Source of the DNA: an uncultured Flavobacteriales bacterium | GTDB taxonomy: Bacteria > Bacteroidota > Bacteroidia > Flavobacteriales > BACL11 | Direction: 5' to 3' | Assembly: GCA_950069165.1 (NCBI GenBank) | Contig: CATMIT010000020.1 | Coordinates: 1 to 19,234 of the forward strand | DNA length: 19,234 nucleotides | Shown: piece by piece, positions 8,115 through 15,336 of the stretch | How positions within the stretch are numbered: the first letter of the stretch is position 1 | Layout: every line of letters begins with the position of its first letter | The notes under the pieces: model-generated | Database searches by the model: none | What the model was told of the DNA's origin: nothing | The model's input: the letters and a program-made list of their open reading frames with translations, nothing else | Position numbers and translations under genes: made by a program

Positions 8115-10712
8115 TTATAGGTCCAAACTTATTTGTTTGTTATCATTATCTTCTCTTGTTTCTGAGATATTTTCCGATTCAATAATCTCAATTTCTTGTT
8201 TTGTTTCTTCTAGTTTTTCTTCTTCAAATGGCAAGGCTTCTAATAAGTTAATTTCCTTTATTTTATTATTAGATAGCTTGTTCCCAATAGCCTTCACTCC
8301 CTTCACAGCAATAAACTCCTCCATATTTATTATTACTGTTTTTCTCTGTTTCCCTTTTTCTTTTATAAAAATCACTTCTGCTTGCGGCCTGAAATCAGTA
8401 GATACAACTTCTAATAGAGATCCTTTTGAGTCTGAGATAAAGTTTGTTTTTTTGCTTTTTATTGCTACTTTAAATCTTTTTACAAAATAGCATTGTTTGT
8501 TGCCATTAAAATAAATAGCAGAAATTGGCTTTGCAGGATTGAATTTTTCAATTACTATCATATCTTCATCAAAATGAGTAGAGAGCTCAAATCCTTTCAG
8601 CTGTAAATCACCCTGCTGGTTGATGCAAAGGATTTTATCTTCAGCCTCAAAAGCTCCTAAAAATTCTCCTCTTTCATCTACATTTAATCTTTGTACTGCA
8701 TCATCAAACCAAATTTTTCTAGCAGATAAAGTAGATATTCCCTCTGATTTTAGCTCTACCTTTTTAACGGTATTTTTCGTAATAATATTACCATTTGTAC
8801 TTCTTCCTTTTATAGTGATTTCAGAAAAATCAACATCTATTTTTAGTTTTTTTAATCTTTTTAGTGCTCTTAAATGAATGGTAACCTGTTCTGCTTGCCC
8901 ATTTGGGTTTGCAGTAAAATACAAGACTTTACTGCCTTTATCTGATTTAACAAGAGAATATTCTTTATTTCGTGTTATCCCCTTAACAGCAAATCGTTTT
9001 ATCATGGTATTTACTGATTTTCCATCCTTGTAAATCATGTTATAAATAGTACGAACATCCCCTTTTTTAAATACCGCACAATGAATAATATTTTTTCCAA
9101 CAAAAGTTTTTTCATCTACTTTTGTTACAATCATGGTGCCATCTTTTTTAAAGACGATAATATCATCAATATCAGAACAATCACAAACATATTCATCTTT
9201 TCGTAGAGCTGTACCAACAAAACCTTCCACTTTATTTACATAAAGTTTTTTGCTAGCAACAACTACCTTTTTTGCCTCTATGTTTTCAAAGGTTTTGATT
9301 TCGGTTTTTCTCTTTAATGCTTTGCCATAATTCTTTTTTAGTGCTTTGAAATACTCAATAACAAAATCAATTAAATTACTTAAATGATGCTTTTCTTGTT
9401 TTATTCTTTCTTCTAATTTTAAGATATCCGTTTCTGCTTTATCTAAATCAAATTTGGTAATTCGTTTTATTTTAATTTCACAAAGCCTAGCTACATCCTC
9501 ATCCGTTACTTCTCTTAAAAGATTTTTTGTATGGGGTTTTAATCCCTTGTGAATGGTGCTAATAACTTCTTTCCAACTTTCTAGCTGTTCAATTTGGTGG
9601 TAGATTCTATTTTCAATAAAAATTCTTTCTAAGGATGCAAAATGCCATTTTTCTTGCAATTCCTGTAAAATAACTTCCAGCTCCTGTTTTAGTAAAGCCA
9701 ATGTGCGATTTGTTGAGATTTGCAAAATTTCTGATACACCTAAAAACTTAGGGGTTTCCTCTTCAATGACACAAGCAAGAGGCGATATAGAGACTTCACA
9801 ATCGGTAAAACTATATAGCGCATCAATGGTTTTATCGGGGGATACTTTGGCAGGAAGAGTGATAGCAATTTCTACATTTTCGGCAGTATTATCCTCTATC
9901 TTTTTTATTTTGATTTTTCCTTTTTCATTTGCCTTAATAATAGAAGAAATCAGGGAAGTTGTAGTGGTAGAAAAAGGAATTTCTGAAATAATAAGTGTGC
10001 TTTTATCTTCTTGTAAAATTTTAGCCCTAACCCTTATCCTTCCTCCTCTTTTTCCATCATTATAATTAGAAAAATCAGCTGTTCCTCCACTAAAAAAATC
10101 TGGATAAATTTTAGGTTTTACACCCTTCAAAACTTTAATAGAGGCATCAATTAATTCATTAAAATTATGAGGCATTATTTTGGTAGAAAGTCCAACCGCA
10201 ATCCCTTCTACCCCATGTACTAAAAGTAATGGAAACTTTACCGGTAGTATTGTAGGCTCTTTACTCCTTCCATCATAGGAAGAATTCCACTGGGTAATTT
10301 TAGCGTTATACAAAACCTCCAAAGCAAATTTACTAAGCCGAACTTCAATGTATCGTGGAGCAGCAGCTTTGTCGCCAGTATAAGTATTACCCCAATTTCC
10401 TTGCATATCGAGCAAAAGGTTTTTTTGTCCAATCTGCACCAAGGCGTCCCCAATGGAAGCGTCTCCATGAGGATGATACTTCATGGTGTGCCCAATTACA
10501 TTAGCAACCTTATGATATCTCCCATCATCCAACTCTTTTAAGGCATGCAGTATTCGCCTTTGCACTGGTTTTAGTCCATCTTCAATATAGGGAACCGACC
10601 GTTCTAAAATAACATAAGAAGCGTAATCCAAAAACCATTGCTTATACATGCCAGAAACATGAATAACATCTTGTAAGTTCTCTCCGTTATTGAGGTTTTT
10701 CTCTTTATCCAT
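8115..10712 (-). CDS. parC: DNA topoisomerase IV subunit A
   Basis: An 865-residue breakage-reunion subunit. With ParE it decatenates daughter chromosomes by ATP-driven passage of one duplex through another. ATG at 10712 is preferred over an in-frame TTG 21 nt upstream because homologues begin close to it. The catalytic tyrosine is Tyr121 in AAAPRYIEVRLSKF. The quinolone-pocket segment is HPHGDASIGDALV (80-92). Assignment to ParC rather than GyrA rests on YIEVRLSKFALEVLYN and LPVKFPLLLVHGVEGIAVGLSTKI, which match Bacteroidota ParC, on the lack of a canonical GyrA box (QRRGGKG), and on a parE-type partner two genes upstream. The C-terminal half contains degenerate pinwheel repeats (ITIKGRSTNG near residue 650) and ends in an acidic Glu/Asp/Asn-rich tail of about 45 residues. 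The ATG lies inside the end of the membrane protein gene (8-nt overlap), suggesting translational coupling. Confidence 0.93.
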   Translation of the reverse strand: MDKEKNLNNGENLQDVIHVSGMYKQWFLDYASYVILERSVPYIEDGLKPVQRRILHALKELDDGRYHKVANVIGHTMKYHPHGDASIGDALVQIGQKNLLLDMQGNWGNTYTGDKAAAPRYIEVRLSKFALEVLYNAKITQWNSSYDGRSKEPTILPVKFPLLLVHGVEGIAVGLSTKIMPHNFNELIDASIKVLKGVKPKIYPDFFSGGTADFSNYNDGKRGGRIRVRAKILQEDKSTLIISEIPFSTTTTSLISSIIKANEKGKIKIKKIEDNTAENVEIAITLPAKVSPDKTIDALYSFTDCEVSISPLACVIEEETPKFLGVSEILQISTNRTLALLKQELEVILQELQEKWHFASLERIFIENRIYHQIEQLESWKEVISTIHKGLKPHTKNLLREVTDEDVARLCEIKIKRITKFDLDKAETDILKLEERIKQEKHHLSNLIDFVIEYFKALKKNYGKALKRKTEIKTFENIEAKKVVVASKKLYVNKVEGFVGTALRKDEYVCDCSDIDDIIVFKKDGTMIVTKVDEKTFVGKNIIHCAVFKKGDVRTIYNMIYKDGKSVNTMIKRFAVKGITRNKEYSLVKSDKGSKVLYFTANPNGQAEQVTIHLRALKRLKKLKIDVDFSEITIKGRSTNGNIITKNTVKKVELKSEGISTLSARKIWFDDAVQRLNVDERGEFLGAFEAEDKILCINQQGDLQLKGFELSTHFDEDMIVIEKFNPAKPISAIYFNGNKQCYFVKRFKVAIKSKKTNFISDSKGSLLEVVSTDFRPQAEVIFIKEKGKQRKTVIINMEEFIAVKGVKAIGNKLSNNKIKEINLLEALPFEEEKLEETKQEIEIIESENISETREDNDNKQISLDL

Positions 10713-11217
10713 CCAAATTGTTATTTTGTACAATTTCCTCTAATGATTCTGTTATCTTGGCTCTCTGCTCCTTGTTAAAAAATGAAATTTGAAATCTTTT
10801 TGCTACCGATTTTCTACTAGATACTTTTACCTTGATCATAAGGGTAGAATTAAAGGTGTATGGCCTTTTTAAAAAAGTAAATCTATTTATAGAACCCAAA
10901 GGTATTTCAAAAAAATTCTTTTTTGCAAAAAAATAAGAAGAAATAGTTCTATTTGATTTTATTTCAATAATATATTTATCTGCCTTAAAATCAAAATAAT
11001 GAACTCCGGTAATGATAAAATAAATCAAAAACACAACCCCAAAAATAATCAGTAAATTACTGGGATAAGAAAAAAATAAAATAGCTATTTTGCTAGTAGG
11101 AAAAGTATATAAAAAAAATAAAGGGATTACAATAGTAATTATATTAATAAAAACAATTATGACCGTAAGAATATAGGCAGTTTTTTGGTTTGAAATTCTA
11201 TAATTATTTCTCATCAT
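10705..11217 (-). CDS. Two-TM membrane protein with PH-like soluble domain, between parE and parC
   Basis: I do not recognise this 170-residue protein. ATG codons at 11217 and 11214 are both possible starts, and the frame also has a TTG at 11223. Two hydrophobic segments (about 14-39 and 53-74) make a membrane hairpin. The remaining about 95 residues are a basic, strand-rich region (DKYIIEIKS, FFEIPLGSINRFTFL, STLMIKVKVSS, KRFQISFF) closed by one amphipathic helix (NKEQRAKITESLEEIVQ). That strand-then-helix layout resembles bacterial PH-like domains, but this is inference without an alignment. The reading frame overlaps the end of parE by 11-14 nt and the start of parC by 8 nt, so all three are probably translated from one message. 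Lys, Arg and aromatic richness could suit contact with membrane lipid or DNA. No function can be claimed. Confidence 0.7.
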   Translation of the reverse strand: MMRNNYRISNQKTAYILTVIIVFINIITIVIPLFFLYTFPTSKIAILFFSYPSNLLIIFGVVFLIYFIITGVHYFDFKADKYIIEIKSNRTISSYFFAKKNFFEIPLGSINRFTFLKRPYTFNSTLMIKVKVSSRKSVAKRFQISFFNKEQRAKITESLEEIVQNNNLDG

Positions 11218-13057
11218 TTTCAATGTCTTTTTCTACTTTTAGGTTTTCAATAATAAACTGCTGTCTTTCGGGTGTGTTTTTTCCCATATAAAATTTTAAT
11301 ATTTCTTGTATTGCCGCCTCTTTGCCAATAATAACGGGCTCCAATCGCATTTTGTTTCCTATGAAATGTTTGAATTCTGATGGAGATATTTCTCCAAGCC
11401 CTTTAAATCTAGTGATTTCAGCATTTTTTCCCACTTTCTTGATAGCATCTATTTTTTCTTGTTCATTATAACAATAAAAAGTTTCCTTTTTGTTTCTGAC
11501 TCTAAAAAGCGGAGTCTCCAAAACATGTACATGCCCTTCTTTTACCAGTTCTGGAAAAAATTGTAAAAAGAAAGTAATTAGCAGCAACCTAATATGCATC
11601 CCATCTACATCCGCATCAGTTGCTAAAACAATTTTATTGTAGCGCAAACCCTCAATCCCTTCTTCAATATTTAAAGCAGCTTGCAAAAGGTTAAACTCCT
11701 CATTTTCATAAACTACCTTTTTGTTCAGTCCATATGAATTTAGCGGCTTCCCCCTTAAACTAAAAACTGCTTGAGTACTTACATCACGCGTTTTAGTAAT
11801 AGATCCAGAAGCAGAATCACCCTCTGTAATAAAAATAGTAGTATCTGCCCTATTTGATTTTTTCAAATCGTTATAATGCACCCTGCAATCCCTTAATTTT
11901 TTATTATGCAAATTGGACTTCCTTGCTCTTTCTCTTGCTAGTTTTTTTACCCCAGCCATTGCTTTTCTTTCCTGCTCGGCTTGCTGGATTTTATTTTGTA
12001 AACTAATGGCTGTATCAGGATGTTTATGCAAATAATTATCCAATTGTGTTTTGATGAAATCATTTACAAATGTTCGGATAGTAATTCCTCCGGGCTCCAT
12101 TTCATTGGATCCTAATTTTGTTTTGGTTTGTGATTCAAAAACTGGCTCAATTATTTTGATACTTATAGCAGCATATACTGCCTGACGAATGTCAACCGCA
12201 TCATAATTTTTTCCGTAAAACTCCCGAATAGTTTTAGCAATCGCTTCCCTAAAAGAGCTTTGATGTGTTCCTCCCTGAACGGTATGCTGGCCGTTTACAA
12301 ATGGAAAATATTGCTCAGAATATTGGTTTTTGCAGTGGGTAAGTGCCACTTCAATATCTTCTGCTTTCAGGTGGATAATTGGATATAAAATTTCAGAATC
12401 AATGTCTCGCTCCAATAAATCATATAATCCATTTTTTGAAATAAATTTATTGCCATTGTATAGTATTGTCAGTCCAGGATTTAAATAGCAATAATTCCAA
12501 AGCATTTTCTCCACATACTCATTGATAAATCGGTATTTTCCAAATAATTCTTCATCAGGAATAAAGGTAACTTTTGTACCTTTTCTGGAAGAATTCTCTT
12601 GAATAGGCTCTTCATTAAAAATAATACCTTTATCAAACTCTACCAATTTACTTTTCCCCTCCCTTACCGATTTTATTTTAAAATAGGAAGAAAGTGCATT
12701 CACAGCTTTTGTTCCAACCCCATTTAGTCCAACCGATTTTTTAAAAACTTTGGAATCGTATTTTGCACCTGTATTGATTTTCGAAACACAATCAATAACT
12801 TTTCCAAGCGGAATTCCTCTGCCAAAATCACGAACAGAAACTCTATTATTTTTGATGGAAACCTCAATGGTTTTTCCATGCCCCATTACATATTCGTCAA
12901 TGCAATTATCAATGACTTCTTTCAAAAGAACATACACTCCGTCATCTGGTGATGAACCATCACCAACCTTCCCTATATACATACCAGGTCTTAGCCGAAT
13001 ATGCTCTTTCCAATCTAAGGAACGAATGCTATCTTCTGTATAGGCTTGTTTTGACAT
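11204..13057 (-). CDS. parE: DNA topoisomerase IV subunit B
   Basis: A 617-residue ATPase subunit of topoisomerase IV. The N-terminal GHKL domain shows general base Glu47 and magnesium ligand Asn51 (LLKEVIDNCIDEY), DFGRGIPLG at 77-85 and GLNGVGTKAVNAL at 110-122. The transducer has the switch lysine loop QTKTKLG (310-316). The TOPRIM domain has EGDSASG (412-418) and the DADVD acidic motif (481-485), followed by RFKGLGEISPSEF. The length and the start PDDGVYVLLKEVIDNCIDEYVMGHGKTI are typical of Bacteroidota ParE, not GyrB, which is longer. Start is ATG at 13057, with a candidate -7 element 44 nt upstream. It is the first gene of a three-gene unit with the membrane protein and parC. Nothing looks damaged. 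Confidence 0.93.
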   Translation of the reverse strand: MSKQAYTEDSIRSLDWKEHIRLRPGMYIGKVGDGSSPDDGVYVLLKEVIDNCIDEYVMGHGKTIEVSIKNNRVSVRDFGRGIPLGKVIDCVSKINTGAKYDSKVFKKSVGLNGVGTKAVNALSSYFKIKSVREGKSKLVEFDKGIIFNEEPIQENSSRKGTKVTFIPDEELFGKYRFINEYVEKMLWNYCYLNPGLTILYNGNKFISKNGLYDLLERDIDSEILYPIIHLKAEDIEVALTHCKNQYSEQYFPFVNGQHTVQGGTHQSSFREAIAKTIREFYGKNYDAVDIRQAVYAAISIKIIEPVFESQTKTKLGSNEMEPGGITIRTFVNDFIKTQLDNYLHKHPDTAISLQNKIQQAEQERKAMAGVKKLARERARKSNLHNKKLRDCRVHYNDLKKSNRADTTIFITEGDSASGSITKTRDVSTQAVFSLRGKPLNSYGLNKKVVYENEEFNLLQAALNIEEGIEGLRYNKIVLATDADVDGMHIRLLLITFFLQFFPELVKEGHVHVLETPLFRVRNKKETFYCYNEQEKIDAIKKVGKNAEITRFKGLGEISPSEFKHFIGNKMRLEPVIIGKEAAIQEILKFYMGKNTPERQQFIIENLKVEKDIENDEK

Positions 13058-13101
13058 TTACAATAAAAAGGTCTTTATCTTGAGTATTAGATGAATGAAA
13101 A

Positions 13102-13109
13102 CAAAATTA
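13102..13109 (-). promoter_or_regulatory. Candidate -7 element (TAATTTTG) for parE
   Basis: The minus strand reads TAATTTTG, an exact TAnnTTTG match 44 nt before the parE ATG, in the 196-nt gap between ychF and parE. I found no clear -33 element. Confidence 0.35.
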
Positions 13110-13190
13110 TAACACAAATAAAAATATAAGAAGAGAATCAGATAAGTTTTTCAACAATGTTTTCAACTTTTAAAAAAGAGGGTAGATTTT

Positions 13191-13249
13191 AGTATTTAGA
13201 TATGAGATTACAAAAAAATCTAATATCTATAATCTAAATACTCATATCT
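13191..13249. repeat. Nested, mutually exclusive inverted repeats downstream of ychF
   Basis: An exact 11-bp inverted repeat pairs AGTATTTAGAT (13191-13201) with ATCTAAATACT (13232-13242). A second exact 9-bp pair, AGATATGAG (13198-13206) with CTCATATCT (13241-13249), overlaps it, and so does a 6-bp pair (13205-13210 with 13230-13235). The 11- and 9-bp stems share bases, so they cannot both form at once. The element starts 4 nt beyond the ychF stop and lies upstream of the parE promoter candidate. It could be a weak AT-only terminator or processing site for ychF, or one copy of a dispersed intergenic repeat. Confidence 0.6.
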
Positions 13250-13253
13250 GCTT

Positions 13254-14351
13254 TTATACATTAAACCGAAAATGCATTACATCTCCATCTTGCACTACAT
13301 ACTGTTTTCCCTCAACCGATAGTTTTCCAGAATCTTTACATGCTTGTTCTGAGCCAAGTGCTACAAAATTTTTATAGGCAATTACTTCTGCCCTTATAAA
13401 TCCTTTCTCAAAATCGGAATGAATAACCCCAGCAGCTTGCGGTGCTTTCATGCCTTTTGTAATGGTCCAAGCCCTGACTTCCTTCACTCCTGCCGTAAAA
13501 TAGGTTTGTAAATTAAGTAGCCGATAAGTAGCCTGAATTAAATAGTGAACCCCAGGTTTTTCCAGGCCCATTTCATCCAAAAAAAGATTTTGTTCTTCCA
13601 AATCCTCCAATTCAGCAATTTCAGCCTCAATGGAAGTGGCAATAAGCAAGATTTCAGTATCTTCCGTTTTTATTGCTTCCCTAACTTGTTCCACATATTT
13701 ATTTCCATCTTTTGCCGACACTTCATCCACATTACAAACATAAAGAACAGGCTTATCGGTAAGTAAATAAAGGTCAGCAATTACTTCTTTTTCAGTATCC
13801 GTCATTTCAAGCGAACGAACTGATTCTCCTTTTTGTAAATGGATAATGTATTTATCCAAAATCCCAACTATTTTTATGGCTTCTTTATCTCCTGATTTTG
13901 CAATTTTTTGGTATTTATCTCGCTTTTTCTCCACTGCTTCCAAATCCTTTATTTGTAATTCGAAATCAATCGTTTCTTTATCTCTTACAGGATTTACACT
14001 TCCATCTACATGCACAATATTATCATCATCAAAACATCTTAATACATGAATAATCGCATTGGTTTCACGGATGTTTGCCAAAAATTTATTACCAAGCCCC
14101 TCCCCTTTACTTGCACCCTTTACAAGACCTGCAATATCTACTATTTCAATGGTGGTTGCTTGCACTTTTTCAGGATTTACCAATTCGGATAGTTTCTCTA
14201 ATCTAACATCTGGGACAGTAATTACACCAACATTTGGCTCAATGGTACAAAACGGAAAATTAGCCGATTGTGCTTTTGCCTTTGATAAACAATTAAATAA
14301 AGTTGATTTTCCTACATTCGGCATACCTACTATTCCACATTTTACAGCCAT
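13254..14351 (-). CDS. ychF: YchF/OLA1-family ribosome-associated ATPase
   Basis: A 365-residue P-loop protein, matching the usual length of about 363. YchF is a conserved cytosolic ATPase of the Obg family that binds ribosomes and is linked to translation start control and oxidative stress. Visible motifs are G1 GMPNVGKST (9-17), the NFPFCTIEPNVG signature, G3 DIAGLVKGASKGEGLGNKFL, and NVDE in place of the GTPase NKxD, which explains its preference for ATP. The C-terminal TGS domain is complete (GVKEVRAWTI to VQDGDVMHFRFNV). Start is ATG with a candidate -7 element 22 nt upstream. It is probably a single-gene unit: 196 nt separate it from parE, and the gene on the other side is divergent. 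Confidence 0.96.
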   Translation of the reverse strand: MAVKCGIVGMPNVGKSTLFNCLSKAKAQSANFPFCTIEPNVGVITVPDVRLEKLSELVNPEKVQATTIEIVDIAGLVKGASKGEGLGNKFLANIRETNAIIHVLRCFDDDNIVHVDGSVNPVRDKETIDFELQIKDLEAVEKKRDKYQKIAKSGDKEAIKIVGILDKYIIHLQKGESVRSLEMTDTEKEVIADLYLLTDKPVLYVCNVDEVSAKDGNKYVEQVREAIKTEDTEILLIATSIEAEIAELEDLEEQNLFLDEMGLEKPGVHYLIQATYRLLNLQTYFTAGVKEVRAWTITKGMKAPQAAGVIHSDFEKGFIRAEVIAYKNFVALGSEQACKDSGKLSVEGKQYVVQDGDVMHFRFNV

Positions 14352-14373
14352 TTTTTATTTTTTTTTGAGTTGG

Positions 14374-14381
14374 CAAATATA
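14374..14381 (-). promoter_or_regulatory. Candidate -7 element (TATATTTG) for ychF
   Basis: The minus strand reads TATATTTG, an exact TAnnTTTG match 22 nt before the ychF ATG, in the 139-nt divergent gap. The -33 region is not clear. Confidence 0.42.
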
Positions 14382-14463
14382 TATTAAGAATACAAAATAA
14401 TGGAAAATACATTAGAGTTTTCAATAATTATTAACAGTCCCCCCTTCACTTCCATTAAAATTC

Positions 14464-14471
14464 TATTTTTG
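14464..14471 (+). promoter_or_regulatory. Candidate -7 element (TATTTTTG) for the transketolase run
   Basis: TATTTTTG is an exact TAnnTTTG match 19 nt before the ATG of the transketolase N-terminal subunit, in the divergent gap shared with ychF. No clear TTTG is seen at -33. Confidence 0.42.
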
Positions 14472-14490
14472 CCATTGAAAAAAACATCCT

Positions 14491-15336
14491 ATGCCAAACA
14501 TTCCTGAATTAAAAGATATTTGCACCCAAATAAGAAGAGATATTCTGCGAATGGTGCACGCCAATAACTCCGGACATCCTGGCGGATCGCTTGGTTGTAC
14601 AGAATTTTTCGTCTCCCTTTATTTTGAGATAATGAATCATAACAATAACTTCAGTATGGATGGAATTAATGAAGATTTATTTTTCTTATCAAATGGACAT
14701 ATTTCACCGGTTTGGTATGCTACCCTAGCACGTAGTGGTTATTTTGAGCTTGCAGAATTGGCTACATTCCGTAAAATAAATAGTCGCTTGCAAGGGCATC
14801 CTACAACACATGATAATCTGCAGGGAGTGCGAGTATCTTCTGGCTCATTAGGGCAAGGGCTTTCAGTTGCCATTGGAGCAGCACTTACAAAAAAGCTTAA
14901 TAAGGACAACAGCTATATCTATTCACTACATGGGGATGGTGAACTACAAGAAGGGCAAAACTGGGAAGCCATTATGTATGCCTCTGCCAATAAAGTAGAT
15001 AACCTTATAGCAACTATAGATTATAATAAAAAACAAATTGATGGAAGTATAAATGATGTTCTGCCAATGGGTGATATAGCTAAAAAGTTCAGGGCTTTTG
15101 ACTGGGAAGTAATGGTGGAAAAAGACGGAAATAATCTGGAAGCAATCATCAGTTGCTTAAATAATGCCAAAGATTTATCAGCAAAAGGAAAACCAGTCGT
15201 TATCATATTGCATACTGAAATGGGAAATGGTGTTGATTTCATGATAGGGACACATGCTTGGCATGGAGTAGCTCCAAATGATGAGCAATTAGCGGATGCG
15301 CTTTCGCAAAACCCTGAAACATTAGGTGATTATTAA
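14491..15336 (+). CDS. Transketolase, N-terminal (TPP pyrophosphate-binding) subunit
   Basis: A 281-residue subunit holding the pyrophosphate-binding domain of transketolase, which moves two-carbon ketol units between sugar phosphates in the non-oxidative pentose phosphate pathway. Visible residues include His29 in SGHPGGSLG, His70 in SNGHIS, and the segment RLQGHPTTHDNLQGV with His103. SSGSLGQGLSVAIGAAL follows. The TPP/magnesium motif is GDG (148-150) followed by Asn179 in IDYNKKQIDG. GTHAWHG (253-259) lies near the end. The pyrimidine-binding and C-terminal domains are encoded by the gene at 16704, so the active enzyme must be a two-subunit assembly. Split transketolases are known in many bacteria and archaea. 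Unusually, a VWA gene separates the halves here. The stop overlaps the next start by 11 nt. Confidence 0.92.
   Translation: MPNIPELKDICTQIRRDILRMVHANNSGHPGGSLGCTEFFVSLYFEIMNHNNNFSMDGINEDLFFLSNGHISPVWYATLARSGYFELAELATFRKINSRLQGHPTTHDNLQGVRVSSGSLGQGLSVAIGAALTKKLNKDNSYIYSLHGDGELQEGQNWEAIMYASANKVDNLIATIDYNKKQIDGSINDVLPMGDIAKKFRAFDWEVMVEKDGNNLEAIISCLNNAKDLSAKGKPVVIILHTEMGNGVDFMIGTHAWHGVAPNDEQLADALSQNPETLGDY

Noticed and set aside
7143..10065. Plus-strand open frames opposite the LVIVD and parC genes, up to 120 codons
   Set aside because: Low-complexity Ser/Phe/Ile-rich products antisense to strongly supported genes; shadows of AT-rich coding sequence.
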